A DNA stretch of 64,000 nt from Zeimonas sp003577305 (GTDB lineage Bacteria > Pseudomonadota > Gammaproteobacteria > Burkholderiales > Burkholderiaceae_E), in the NCBI GenBank assembly GCA_030263385.1, contig SZOX01000021.1, positions 1 through 64,000 on the forward strand, given 5' to 3'. Position numbers and translations under genes: made by a program. Of the stretch, positions 29,037 to 43,344 are shown in pieces; positions within the stretch are counted from its first letter, which is position 1, and the number at the start of each line of letters is the position of its first letter. The notes under the pieces are model-generated. The model saw nothing but the letters and a program-made list of their open reading frames with translations, ran no database searches and was not told the origin of the DNA.

Positions 29037-30260
29037 TCAGCGGCCGCGCGTGCCGCGCACCGCCGCGATCGCGTCGTCGTCGTAGCCGAGCAGCTCGCGC
29101 AGCACCTGCTCGGTGTGCTCGCCGAGCCGCGGCGGCGGCAGCCGGTAACTCGGCGGCGTGGCGCTCATCTTCAGCGGGCTGCCGACCAGCGGCACTGCAC
29201 CCGCATCCTCGCGCTCGATGTCGATGCGCAGCCCGCGCGCGCGCACCTGCTCGTTGTCGAACACCTGGCGCAGGTCGTTGATCGGGCCGCAGGGCACGCC
29301 GGCGCGCTCGAGCGCCTCGAGCCACCAGGCGGCGGGGTGCTGCGCGATCAGCTCCGCGATCAGCGGCACCAGTGTCTCGCGGTTGCGCACCCGATCGCTG
29401 TTGCGCGTGAAGCGCTCGTCGCGGTGCAGTTCGGAGCGGCCGGCGAGCTCGCAGAAGCGCCGGTACTGCTCGTCGTTGCCCACCGCCACCACTATCCACT
29501 GGTCGGCGGCGCGAAACGCCTGGTACGGAACGATGTTCGGATGCGCGTTGCCCCAGCGCTTCGGCGGCTGGCCGCTCACCAGGAAATTGGTGTTCATGTT
29601 GGCCAGCATCGCCACCTGCACGTCGAGCAGCGCGACGTCGATGTACTGGCCCTCGCCGCTGCGCTCGCGATGCAGCAGCGCGGCGAGCACCGCCTGCGTC
29701 GCGTACATGCCGGTCATCAGGTCGGAGACGGCCACGCCCACCTTCTGCGGGCCGCCGCCGGGGCGCTCGTCGGCTTCGCCGGTGATCGACATCAGGCCGC
29801 CGAGCCCCTGGATGATGAAGTCGTAGCCGGCGCGATGCGCCCACGGTCCGGTCTGGCCGAAGCCGGTGACGGAGCAGTAGACCAGGCGCGGATTGAGCGC
29901 GGCCAGGCTCGGGTAGTCGAGGCCGTACTTGCGCAACTGGCCGACCTTGTAGTTCTCGAGCACCACGTCGCTCGCCCGGGCCAGTTCGCGCACCGCCCGT
30001 TGGCCCGCCGCCGAGGACAGGTCGATCTCGACCGAGCGCTTGTTGCGGTTGGCGGCCAGGTAATAGGCGGCGTCGGCCGTGTCGCGACCTTCGCGGTCTT
30101 TCAGGAACGGCGGACCCCAGGTCCGCGTGTCGTCGCCCGCACCGGGCCGTTCCACCTTGATCACGTCGGCGCCGAGGTCGGCGAGGTTCTGCGAGCACCA
30201 GGGTCCGGCGAGCACCCGGGTGAGATCGAGGACGCGGATTCCGTTCAGGGCGGTCTTCAT
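29037..30260 (-). CDS. CaiB/BaiF family CoA-transferase, succinate-glutarate type
   Basis: 407-residue class III CoA-transferase. The N-terminal LDLTRVLAGPWCSQNLADLG, the VERPGAGDDTRTWGPPF stretch and PKRWGNAHPNIVPYQAF closely resemble human SUGCT and bacterial homologues that move CoA from succinyl-CoA to glutarate or similar diacids. The catalytic aspartate is Asp180 in VGVAVSDLMTGMYA. It is the first gene of the minus-strand unit with tctC-tctB-tctA, suggesting that the transported acid is activated on entry. If the acid is glutarate, GcdH (242-1429) could act next; that remains inference. Confidence 0.87.
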   Translation of the reverse strand: MKTALNGIRVLDLTRVLAGPWCSQNLADLGADVIKVERPGAGDDTRTWGPPFLKDREGRDTADAAYYLAANRNKRSVEIDLSSAAGQRAVRELARASDVVLENYKVGQLRKYGLDYPSLAALNPRLVYCSVTGFGQTGPWAHRAGYDFIIQGLGGLMSITGEADERPGGGPQKVGVAVSDLMTGMYATQAVLAALLHRERSGEGQYIDVALLDVQVAMLANMNTNFLVSGQPPKRWGNAHPNIVPYQAFRAADQWIVVAVGNDEQYRRFCELAGRSELHRDERFTRNSDRVRNRETLVPLIAELIAQHPAAWWLEALERAGVPCGPINDLRQVFDNEQVRARGLRIDIEREDAGAVPLVGSPLKMSATPPSYRLPPPRLGEHTEQVLRELLGYDDDAIAAVRGTRGR

Positions 30261-30447
30261 GGGTGCAACCTTACGCGATCGTGCGGGCCGCCGCTTCGGG
30301 GAACGGCCTGCCCCGTGCGCGCCATTTTCCTGCCCGCATTTCGGTAGAATCGCAAATTCCGCTGAAAAATCAACTCGCTGCGCCAGTACAGCACCGCTGA
30401 GCAACCCCACTGGGCGCCGCGCAACCGAAAGAATGACCGGGCACGCC
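30261..30447. promoter_or_regulatory. Divergent promoter region, CoA-transferase / alaS
   Basis: 187 bp between divergent starts. On the plus strand TAGAAT at 30345-30350 is a good -10 candidate for alaS, with a T-rich stretch (ATTTTCC) upstream in place of a clear -35. The alaS leader would then be roughly 90 bases. No riboswitch, T-box or terminator is recognisable. Confidence 0.4.
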
Positions 30448-33066
<2,619 letters not shown>

Positions 33067-33070
33067 GCGC

Positions 33071-33613
33071 ATGCTGCATCCCGACTACCGCTTCTGCCCG
33101 CATTGCGCCAATCTGCTGTCGGCGAGCCTGATCGCGGGCCGCGAGCGCAAGACCTGCCCCGCCTGCGGCTTCACGCACTGGAACAACCCGGCACCGGTGG
33201 TGGCCGGCCTGGTGCAGGTCGGCGAGCGGATCCTGCTCGCGCGCAACGCGGCCTGGCCACCCAAGACCTTCGCGCTGATCACCGGCTTTCTCGAGGCCGG
33301 CGAAACGCCGGAGCAGGGCATCGCACGCGAGGTGAAGGAGGAGACCAACCTCGACGTCGAGCGCACCAGCCTGATCGGCGTCTACGAGTTCACCCGCAAG
33401 AACGAACTGATCGTCGCCTACCACGTCGTGGCCTCCGGCAGCGTGCAGCTGTCCGAAGAGCTGGTCGAATACCGGATGGTGGCCCCGGAGCGGCTCAGGC
33501 CGTGGCGCGCCGGCACCGGGCTCGCGGTGGCCGACTGGATGCGCGCGCGCGACCTGCCGTTCGAGTTCGTGGACCTTCCGTTGCGGCCGCGGCCGACGCA
33601 GGGCGCCTCCTGA
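33071..33613 (+). CDS. NUDIX hydrolase with zinc ribbon
   Basis: 180 residues. An N-terminal zinc ribbon (Cys9, Cys12, Cys29, Cys32) precedes the Nudix domain, whose box starts at Gly72 (GFLEAGETPEQGIAREVKEE). The ribbon resembles that of NudC-type NADH pyrophosphatases, but the protein is shorter and the NudC specificity motif is not evident, so the nucleotide substrate is unknown. It starts five bases after the alaS stop, so co-transcription is likely. Confidence 0.87.
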   Translation: MLHPDYRFCPHCANLLSASLIAGRERKTCPACGFTHWNNPAPVVAGLVQVGERILLARNAAWPPKTFALITGFLEAGETPEQGIAREVKEETNLDVERTSLIGVYEFTRKNELIVAYHVVASGSVQLSEELVEYRMVAPERLRPWRAGTGLAVADWMRARDLPFEFVDLPLRPRPTQGAS

Positions 33614-33665
33614 CGGGCGTGCCCGCCGGCCGCGGGCTGCGCGCGGCCCGCAACGAGCGCGCCGC

Positions 33666-35189
33666 TCAGCCCAGGCCGAGCTTCTTCGCGAGACCGATGC
33701 GCTGCAGCTTGCCGGTCGCCCCCTTCGGGATCTCGGCCATGAACAGCACCTTGCGCGGCACCTTGAAATCGGCCAGCCGCGTGGCGGCGAACTCGCGCAG
33801 TTCCTTCTCGGTGAGCGTGGCGCCTTCGCGCAGCACGACGACGGCGCCCACTTCCTCGCCGAGCTTGTCGTGCGGGATCGCGAAAGTGACGACCTGCGCC
33901 ACTGCCGGGTGGTCCATCAGCACTTCGTCGACCTCGCGCGGCGAGACCTTCTCGCCGCCGCGATTGATGATCTCCTTCAGCCGCCCGGTGATCGACAGAT
34001 AGCCTTCGGCGTCCATCACGCCCTGGTCGCCGGTGCGGAACCACCCGTTGGTGAACGCCTCGGCGTTGGCCTTCGGATTGTTCTCGTAGCCGCGCGTGAC
34101 GTTCTCGCCGCGGATCACGACCTCGCCCACGTTGCCGTGCGCCAGCAGCGTGCCGGCCTCGTCCATGATCGCGACCTCGGGGCCCGCCGCGATGCCGACC
34201 GTGCCCGGCTTGCGAACGCGCGGCGGCAACGGGTTGGCCGCCATCTGGTGCGCCGCCTCGGTCATGCCGTAGGCCTCGACCAGCGGCGCCCCGAACACCT
34301 CCTCGATTTCGCGGATCACCTGCGGCGGCATCGCCGAGGACGACGAGCGGATGAAGCGCAGCGGGTTGGCGGCGATCACTGCCTTGTTGTTCGCTGCGCG
34401 CGCCAGGATCGCCTGGTGCATCGTCGGTACCGCGGTGTACCAGGTGGGGTGCGCTTCCTCGACCCAGCCGAAGAACTTCAGCGCGTTGAATCCCGGAGTG
34501 CAGCACACCTGGCCGCCGGCCGACAGCGGCGCCAGAACGCCGGCGATCAGCCCGTGGATGTGGAACAGCGGCATGATGTTCAGTCCGCGGTCGGTTGCCG
34601 ACAGCGCCAGGAACTCACGGATGTTGCGCGCCGACGCGCAGACGTTGCGCTGCGCGAGCGGCACGATCTTCGGACGCGACGTGGTGCCCGAAGTGTGCAG
34701 CACCAGCGCGACGTCGTCGGGTTGCGCGAAGCCGCCCGACGCCGGTGTCGCGGCCGCATCGCCCGAGGTGTCGCGCAGCTCGAAGCTTCCGGCGCCGCGC
34801 TCCGGGCGCGCGTGCAGTTCGACGATGCGCACGCCGAGCTTGCGCGCGACCTCGATCGCGGGCGAGGTGCTGCCCGCGTCGACGATCAGCGCGCGCGCAC
34901 CGAGGTCGCTCAGGTAGAACTCGAACTCGTCGGCGCGGTACGCAGGGTTGAGCGGGGCCGAGGTCGCGCCCGAGGCGACCGAGACGAACGCGGTTGCCAT
35001 TTCCGGTCCGTTGGGCAGCACGATTCCGACGCGCTCGTTGCGGCCGATGCCCATTGCGTTGAGGGTCGCCAGCGTCGTCGCGACCAGTGCGCGCAGCGCT
35101 CCGAACGTGAGCGGCACGCCACCCGGTGCAGTCAGTGCGGTCGATTCGTCGGCGCCCGCGGCGAGCAGATCCCTGAGTGTCTGGCCCAT
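33666..35189 (-). CDS. AMP-forming acyl-CoA ligase (oxalate-CoA ligase-like)
   Basis: 507-residue ANL-superfamily enzyme. The ATP-binding P-loop is LHTSGTTSRPK, the adenylate motif is YGMTEAAHQM, and GWFRTGDQGVMD with GRLKEIINRGGEKVSP forms the hinge and C-terminal domain. The catalytic lysine is in KGATGKLQRI. Stretches such as PLFHIHGLIAGVL and WYTAVPTMHQAIL resemble Pcs60/AAE3-type oxalyl-CoA synthetases, so a short dicarboxylic acid is plausible. ATG 35189 has a strong GAGGAAGG site. It is divergent from a second TTT operon, an arrangement that suggests activation of the imported acid. Confidence 0.85.
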   Translation of the reverse strand: MGQTLRDLLAAGADESTALTAPGGVPLTFGALRALVATTLATLNAMGIGRNERVGIVLPNGPEMATAFVSVASGATSAPLNPAYRADEFEFYLSDLGARALIVDAGSTSPAIEVARKLGVRIVELHARPERGAGSFELRDTSGDAAATPASGGFAQPDDVALVLHTSGTTSRPKIVPLAQRNVCASARNIREFLALSATDRGLNIMPLFHIHGLIAGVLAPLSAGGQVCCTPGFNALKFFGWVEEAHPTWYTAVPTMHQAILARAANNKAVIAANPLRFIRSSSSAMPPQVIREIEEVFGAPLVEAYGMTEAAHQMAANPLPPRVRKPGTVGIAAGPEVAIMDEAGTLLAHGNVGEVVIRGENVTRGYENNPKANAEAFTNGWFRTGDQGVMDAEGYLSITGRLKEIINRGGEKVSPREVDEVLMDHPAVAQVVTFAIPHDKLGEEVGAVVVLREGATLTEKELREFAATRLADFKVPRKVLFMAEIPKGATGKLQRIGLAKKLGLG

Positions 35190-35329
35190 GCCTTCCTCGT
35201 TTCCTGATCGGCGTGGATTGTACGATGCGCAGGGCTCGGGTACCATGAACCGTATCGACGGACCTTTTGCGGTCCGTTTTTTGTCCGACGAGAGCGGCCA
35301 CCACCAAGGCCGTCGGGAAGGGGAGACAG
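35190..35329 (+). promoter_or_regulatory. Leader of the second TTT operon with internal terminator hairpin
   Basis: Between the divergent ligase and tctC. TACGAT at 35221-35226 may be the -10. The stem ACGGACC (35258-35264) pairs with GGTCCGT (35271-35277) around a 6-base loop, followed directly by a run of T (35277-35282): an intrinsic terminator by shape. Downstream CCGAC (35285-35289) can pair with GTCGG (35312-35316), forming a second hairpin before the GGGAG ribosome-binding site. The pattern fits transcription attenuation but no sensing element is identified. Confidence 0.5.
35258..35282 (+). terminator. Intrinsic terminator in tctC leader
   Basis: Seven-base-pair stem (ACGGACC / GGTCCGT), loop TTTTGC, then six T residues including the last stem base. 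It lies about 50 bases upstream of the tctC start on the same strand with no gene ending before it, so it is more likely a leader attenuator, or the end of a short RNA, than a gene-end terminator. Confidence 0.6.
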
Positions 35330-36358
35330 ATGCGCCATCGATCGTTTTCGATTCCGCTGTCGCGTGCGCGCGCCGGCCTCGCGGCCGCTGCCGCACTGCT
35401 CGGGTTCTCCGTGACGACTCCGGCGGTTGCCGCCTGGGAGCCGACCAAGCCCGTCGAGTTCGTCGTTCCGGCCGGCACCGGCGGCGGGGCCGACCAGATG
35501 GCCCGCTTCATCCAGGGGGTGGTCACCAAGCACTCACTGATGAAGCAGCCGATCGTCGTGGTCAACAAGTCGGGCGGCGCCGGTGCCGAGGGTTTCCTCG
35601 AGATCAAGGGCGCCAGGGGCGACCCGCACAAGCTCGTGATCACGCTGTCGAACCTGTTCACCACCCCGCTGGGCACCGGCGTGCCCGTCAACTGGCGCGA
35701 CATGACGCCGGTGGCGATGCTGGCGCTCGACCAGTTCGTGCTGTGGGTCAACGTCGAGTCGCCGTACAAGACCGCTCAGGCCTATCTCGAGGCTGTCAAG
35801 GCCGCGCCGAACAACACGTTCAAGATGGCGGGCACCGGCTCGAAGCAGGAAGACCAGATCATCACGGTCGCGCTCGAGAAGGCGGCCGGGCGCAAGATCA
35901 CCTACATCCCGTTCAAGGGAGGCGGCGACGTCGCGGTGCAGCTGGTCGGCAAGCACGTCGACTCCACGGTCAACAACCCGATCGAGGCGATCGCGCACTG
36001 GCGTGGCGGCAAGCTGCGTCCGCTGTGCGTGCTCGACGACGAGCGCATGCCGTACAAGGCGAAGATCACCGAGACCATGTCCTGGAACGACATTCCGTCG
36101 TGCCGCGAGGCGGGCGTGCCGGTCGACTACCTGATGATGCGCGGCATCTTCATGCCATCCGGCGTCAGCGCCGAGCAGGTCGAGTGGTACATCGACCTGT
36201 TCAGGAAAGTGCGCGCGACGCCCGACTGGAAGGAGTTCATGGAGAAGGGCGCGTTCAAGGACAGCTTCATGACCGGCAAGGAGTACACCCACTGGGTGGC
36301 CAACGCCGAGGAGCTGCATCGCACGCTGATGCGCGACGCCGGGTTCCTCGCGAAGTGA
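35330..36358 (+). CDS. tctC: TTT substrate-binding protein (Bug/TctC family), second system
   Basis: 342 residues. The signal peptide (RAGLAAAAALLGFSVTTPAVA) has cleavage near AVAAWEP. The binding-protein core opens KPVEFVVPAGTGGGADQMARFIQGVV and has VVVNKSGGAGAEGFLEIKGA. It is more divergent than the Bug protein at 27942-28958 and its ligand probably differs. ATG 35330 is preceded by GAAGGGGAG. The GTG start of tctB overlaps its stop. Confidence 0.9.
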   Translation: MRHRSFSIPLSRARAGLAAAAALLGFSVTTPAVAAWEPTKPVEFVVPAGTGGGADQMARFIQGVVTKHSLMKQPIVVVNKSGGAGAEGFLEIKGARGDPHKLVITLSNLFTTPLGTGVPVNWRDMTPVAMLALDQFVLWVNVESPYKTAQAYLEAVKAAPNNTFKMAGTGSKQEDQIITVALEKAAGRKITYIPFKGGGDVAVQLVGKHVDSTVNNPIEAIAHWRGGKLRPLCVLDDERMPYKAKITETMSWNDIPSCREAGVPVDYLMMRGIFMPSGVSAEQVEWYIDLFRKVRATPDWKEFMEKGAFKDSFMTGKEYTHWVANAEELHRTLMRDAGFLAK

Positions 36359-36861
36359 GCGGCGAAGACGGGGGCGACCATCGCCCCGCCATCCGGGTGC
36401 TGACCGCCGAGGTTGCGGTTGCGCTGCTGTTCGTCGCGCTGGGCGCACTCGTGATCGTCGACAGTGCGCGCATCGGGGCCGGCTGGGCCGACGACGGTCC
36501 GCAGGCGGGTAATTTCCCGTTCTACGTCGGGGCGCTGATGGTCGTGGCGGGCGTTGCGAACCTGTTGATCGCGATGCGCAGCCGCTGGCTCCTGGGCGGA
36601 CCGTTCGTCTCGCGAGCCGGGCTCGGCCACGTGCTGCACGTCCTCGTGCCCACCGCGATCTTCGCGGGGTTGATCGCGCTCCTGGGAATGTACGTCGCCG
36701 CGGCGATCTTCATCGCGTGGTTCATGCTGCGGCACGGCCGCTTTCGCTGGACGGCGGCAGTGGTCGCACTCGGCGTACCGCTGGTGCTGTTCCTGGTGTT
36801 CGAGCGCTGGTTTCTCGTGCCGCTGCCCAAGGGGCCGCTCGAGGCGATGCTAGGTTTCTAG
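36355..36861 (+). CDS. tctB: TTT family small permease subunit (TctB), second system
   Basis: 168 residues with four membrane segments (VAVALLFVALGALVIVDSA near the N-terminus; a pair in the middle; VALGVPLVLFLVFERWFLV at the C-terminus). The GTG start at 36355 overlaps the tctC stop (GTGA), placing SGEDGGDHRPAIRVLTAEV at the N-terminus. It lies between tctC and tctA, as usual for the family. Confidence 0.88.
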   Translation: MSGEDGGDHRPAIRVLTAEVAVALLFVALGALVIVDSARIGAGWADDGPQAGNFPFYVGALMVVAGVANLLIAMRSRWLLGGPFVSRAGLGHVLHVLVPTAIFAGLIALLGMYVAAAIFIAWFMLRHGRFRWTAAVVALGVPLVLFLVFERWFLVPLPKGPLEAMLGF

Positions 36862-36881
36862 CGGCTCCGGGCTCCGAGACG

Positions 36882-38375
36882 ATGGACGAAATCGGCAATC
36901 TGTTCCACGGTTTCGCGGTGGCCCTCACGCTGCCGAACCTCGGCTTCATGCTGGTCGGCATCCTGCTGGGCGTGCTGATCGGCGTGCTTCCCGGCCTGGG
37001 CGGAGCCAACGGCGTCGCGATCCTGCTGCCGCTCACCTTCAGCATGCCGCCGACCAGCGCGATCATCATGCTGTCGTGCATTTACTGGGGTGCGCTGTTC
37101 GGCGGGGCGATCACCTCGATCCTGTTCAACATCCCCGGCGAGCCGTGGTCGGTGGCGACCACTTTCGACGGCTATCCGCTCGCGCAGAAGGGGCGCGCCG
37201 GCGAGGCGCTGACCGCAGCATTCACCTCGTCGTTCGTCGGCGCGTTCTTCGCGGTGCTGATGATCACTTTCCTCGCGCCGCTGGTGGCGAAGTTCGCGCT
37301 GAAGTTCGGACCGGCCGAGTTCTTCGGCGTGCAGTTCCTGACTTTCGCCAGCTTCATCGGCATGACGAAGTCGCCGCGGTTCAAGACGCTGGGGGCGATG
37401 ATGCTGGGCTTCGCGCTGGCCGCGGTCGGGCTCGACAGCGTGACCGGCCAGTTGAGGATGACGTTCGGCGCAACCCCGCTGCTCAAGGGCTTCGATTTCC
37501 TCACTGCGGTGATCGGCCTGTTCGGAATCGGCGAGATCCTGCTCACGATGGAGGAGGGGATGTCGTTCAAGGGCGGCAAGGCCGGGATCAACGCGCGTGT
37601 CGTGCTCGACACCTGGAAGCGGTTGCCGCGCTACTGGGCGACCTCGCTGCGCTCGACCGTCATCGGCTGCTGGATGGGCATCACCCCCGGCGGCGCCACG
37701 CCTGCGTCGTTCATGAGCTACGGGATCGCAAAGCGCTCGTCGAAGAGCGGCGACAGGTTCGGAACCGGCGAGATCGAAGGGGTCGTGGCACCCGAAACCG
37801 CGGCGCACGCGGCCGGCACCAGTGCGCTGCTGCCGATGCTCACGCTCGGCATCCCGGGCTCGCCGACCGCCGCGGTGCTGCTCGGGGGGCTGCTGATCTG
37901 GGGCCTGCAGCCCGGGCCACTGCTGTTCGTCGAGCAGAAGGAATTCGTCTGGGGCCTGATCGCCAGCATGTATCTCGGCAACGTCGTCGGGCTCGCGATC
38001 GTGCTCACCACGGTTCCGTGGTGGGCGGCGATCCTGCGCATTCCGTTCTCGATCATCGCGCCGGTGATCGTCGTGGTCTGCGCGGTGGGCGCCTACACGG
38101 TGCACAACTCGATGTTCGACGTTTCGATGATGGTCGTGTTCGGCATCGTCGGCTACGTGTTCAAGAAACTCGACTATCCACTCGCGCCGATGGTGCTGGC
38201 GCTGGTGCTGGGCGACATGGCCGAGTCGAGTTTCCGCCAGGCGCTGCTGCTCTCGCAGGGCAGCCTGGCGGTCTTCTGGGCGAGCCCGCTCGCCGCGGTG
38301 CTGATGTCGCTCGGCCTGCTGATGCTGTTCTGGCAGCAGGTCTCGCGCCTTTGGACGCGGCGGCCGGCGTCCTGA
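36882..38375 (+). CDS. tctA: TTT family large permease subunit (TctA), second system
   Basis: 497 residues with about 10-12 membrane segments. Signatures are GVLPGLGGANGVAILLPLTF, YWGALFGGAITSILFNIPGE and GITPGGATPASFMSYGIAKR. The start at ATG 36882 (MDEIGNLFHGF) matches TctA N-termini. It is the third gene of the operon; the stop is 12 bases from the convergent panE-like gene. Confidence 0.92.
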   Translation: MDEIGNLFHGFAVALTLPNLGFMLVGILLGVLIGVLPGLGGANGVAILLPLTFSMPPTSAIIMLSCIYWGALFGGAITSILFNIPGEPWSVATTFDGYPLAQKGRAGEALTAAFTSSFVGAFFAVLMITFLAPLVAKFALKFGPAEFFGVQFLTFASFIGMTKSPRFKTLGAMMLGFALAAVGLDSVTGQLRMTFGATPLLKGFDFLTAVIGLFGIGEILLTMEEGMSFKGGKAGINARVVLDTWKRLPRYWATSLRSTVIGCWMGITPGGATPASFMSYGIAKRSSKSGDRFGTGEIEGVVAPETAAHAAGTSALLPMLTLGIPGSPTAAVLLGGLLIWGLQPGPLLFVEQKEFVWGLIASMYLGNVVGLAIVLTTVPWWAAILRIPFSIIAPVIVVVCAVGAYTVHNSMFDVSMMVVFGIVGYVFKKLDYPLAPMVLALVLGDMAESSFRQALLLSQGSLAVFWASPLAAVLMSLGLLMLFWQQVSRLWTRRPAS

Positions 38376-38388
38376 AGCCGCGGTTCTC

Positions 38389-39399
38389 TCAGCCCGGCGG
38401 CTCGATCTTCAGCCGCCCCTTGCGCGCCGACAGCGTCGCGTCGAGCAGCGACGCGCACGCGTAGACCGCGTCGCAATGCGGCGTCGGCGTGCCGGTCAGG
38501 CGGGCCAGTTCGATCACCGAGCCGAGCAGCGCGTCGAGTTCGAGTGCGCGCCCGTGCTCGACGTCCTGCAGCATCGAGGTCTTGTGCTCGCCCACCGCCT
38601 CGGCGCCGGCGATGCGCTTGTCGATCGTGATGCGAAAGCGCACGCCGAGCTTCTCGGCGACCGTGCGCGCCTCGGCCATCATCTCCGCGGCCAGCGCGCG
38701 CGTGGCCGGAAAACGGCAGATCGCCGCCAGCGATGCGTGCGTGAGCGCGCTCACCGGGTTGAAAGTGAGGTTGCCCCACAGCTTGAGCCAGATCTCGGAA
38801 CGCAGGTCGGACGACACCGGGGCCTTGAAGCCCGCGCGTGTCAGGGCGTCGGAGATGCGCTGCACCCGCTCCGACTTGCCGTTGTCGGGTTCGCCCAGCG
38901 AGAAGCGATTGCCTTCGATGACCCGGACGACGCCCGGCGCAACCAGTTCGGAGGCCGGGTAGACGACCGAGCCGATGATCCGCTCGCCGGGGATCGCGGC
39001 CGCGATCGTGCCGTCGGGGTCGACCGACTTCAGCGGGCGCCCGTCGAATTCGCCGCCCAGCTTGTGGAAGTACCACCACGGAATGCCGTTCTGCAGCGTG
39101 ACCACCGCGGTTTCGGCCCCGAACATCGCGGGCACGTCGGCCGCCAGTGCGCCGACCTGCTGCGCCTTCAGGGCCAGCAGCACGAAATCCTGCGGCCCGG
39201 CGTCGGTCGTTTTCTGCACCGCGCGCACGTTGCGCGCCACTTGCTCGGTGCCGTCCTCCTCGATCAGCCGGAAGCCATGCGCGTTGATCGTCTGCAGGTT
39301 GGCGCCGCGCGCGATGAAGGTCACTTCTTCGCCCGCGAGCGCCAGGCGCGCGCCCAGGTACCCGCCGATCGAGCCGGCTCCCACCACCGCGATCTTCAT
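38389..39399 (-). CDS. Ketopantoate reductase family dehydrogenase (PanE/ApbA)
   Basis: 336 residues. The N-terminal Rossmann motif is KIAVVGAGSIGGYLGARLALAGEEVTFIARG, and the C-terminal helical domain includes KLWGNLTFNPVSALTHASL. The family includes 2-dehydropantoate 2-reductase and related 2-oxo/2-hydroxy acid dehydrogenases. Its position between TTT genes and a fumarylacetoacetate hydrolase-like gene suggests a catabolic rather than pantothenate role, but this is inference. Confidence 0.85.
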   Translation of the reverse strand: MKIAVVGAGSIGGYLGARLALAGEEVTFIARGANLQTINAHGFRLIEEDGTEQVARNVRAVQKTTDAGPQDFVLLALKAQQVGALAADVPAMFGAETAVVTLQNGIPWWYFHKLGGEFDGRPLKSVDPDGTIAAAIPGERIIGSVVYPASELVAPGVVRVIEGNRFSLGEPDNGKSERVQRISDALTRAGFKAPVSSDLRSEIWLKLWGNLTFNPVSALTHASLAAICRFPATRALAAEMMAEARTVAEKLGVRFRITIDKRIAGAEAVGEHKTSMLQDVEHGRALELDALLGSVIELARLTGTPTPHCDAVYACASLLDATLSARKGRLKIEPPG

Positions 39400-39409
39400 C
39401 GGTTCCGCC

Positions 39410-40195
39410 TCATTCCTGACGGTACTCGTTGCGCAGCGTGCCGATGCCCTCGATCGACACCTCGACCACGTTTCCCGCCTTCATCGGCAGCACGCCCAGC
39501 GAGGTTCCGCAGGCGATCAGGTCGCCGGGCTCGAGCGTCATGTCGCGCGAGATCAGGCTCACCAGTTGCGCGGGGGCGAAGATCATGTCGGACACCGGGA
39601 AATTCTGACGCTCGCGCCCGCCCAGCAGCGTGCGTACCGACAGGCCCGACGGCTCGATCCCGGTCGCGATCACCGGCCCGAAGACGCCGAAAGTGTCGAA
39701 GCTCTTCGCGCGGGTCCACTGCGCGAACGCGGCGTCGCGGCCGACGATCTCGATCGCGGTGACATCGTTGACGCAGGTGTAGCCGAAGATGTGCTGCGCG
39801 GCCTCGCCGGGCGAGACGTTCGAGCAACGCCGACCGATCACGACGCCGAGTTCGCCCTCGTAGACGACCCGGCCGCCGTACGAGACCGGCGCGCGGATCG
39901 GCTGCCCGTGAGCGCAATACGCGTTGGCGCCCTTGATCAGGTAGAGCGGCTCGGCGGGAATCGCGAGTTCCTGCTTCGCTGCGGCGGCGTGGAAGTTGTT
40001 CCAGATGCACACGAACTTCGACGGCTGGCTTGGCGGCAGCCACTCGATCGAGTCGGTCGGCAGCCGCTCGCCGGTCGGCGCATGCCCGCCGAACATGTCG
40101 CCTTCGTGCACCACGACCTCGTCGCCGTCGAGCAGGCCGAACCCGGCGCGTCCATCGCGCCGGAAGCGCATCCAGAGGTTCGAGTCGTGTGCCAT
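39410..40195 (-). CDS. Fumarylacetoacetate hydrolase family protein
   Basis: 261 residues with the FAH fold. Metal ligands are expected in VVYEGELGVVIGR (Glu pair), with VNDVTAIEIVGRD and KSFDTFGVFGPVIAT also conserved. Family members hydrolyse or decarboxylate beta-keto acids, or act as 2-hydroxyhepta-2,4-diene-1,7-dioate isomerase-type enzymes. ATG 40195 gives MAHDSNLWMRF. It ends ten bases upstream of the panE-like start on the same strand, so the two are likely co-transcribed. Confidence 0.87.
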   Translation of the reverse strand: MAHDSNLWMRFRRDGRAGFGLLDGDEVVVHEGDMFGGHAPTGERLPTDSIEWLPPSQPSKFVCIWNNFHAAAAKQELAIPAEPLYLIKGANAYCAHGQPIRAPVSYGGRVVYEGELGVVIGRRCSNVSPGEAAQHIFGYTCVNDVTAIEIVGRDAAFAQWTRAKSFDTFGVFGPVIATGIEPSGLSVRTLLGGRERQNFPVSDMIFAPAQLVSLISRDMTLEPGDLIACGTSLGVLPMKAGNVVEVSIEGIGTLRNEYRQE

Positions 40196-40266
40196 GCGCG
40201 CGGATGTTAGCATCCGCGCCCCGCCTACAGGCGCGAAGCCCGGGGCCGGCCCTCGCGTGGCCCGGT

Positions 40267-43314
<3,048 letters not shown>

Positions 43315-43344
43315 GTTCGCAAGTGTCTGATCACAAACGCAAAA

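Noticed and set aside
33666..35396. Longer start for the acyl-CoA ligase at 35396, which would overlap the TTT leader
   Set aside because: The extra 69 residues are low-complexity and cross the leader terminator; ATG 35189 has a strong ribosome-binding site and the expected N-terminus.
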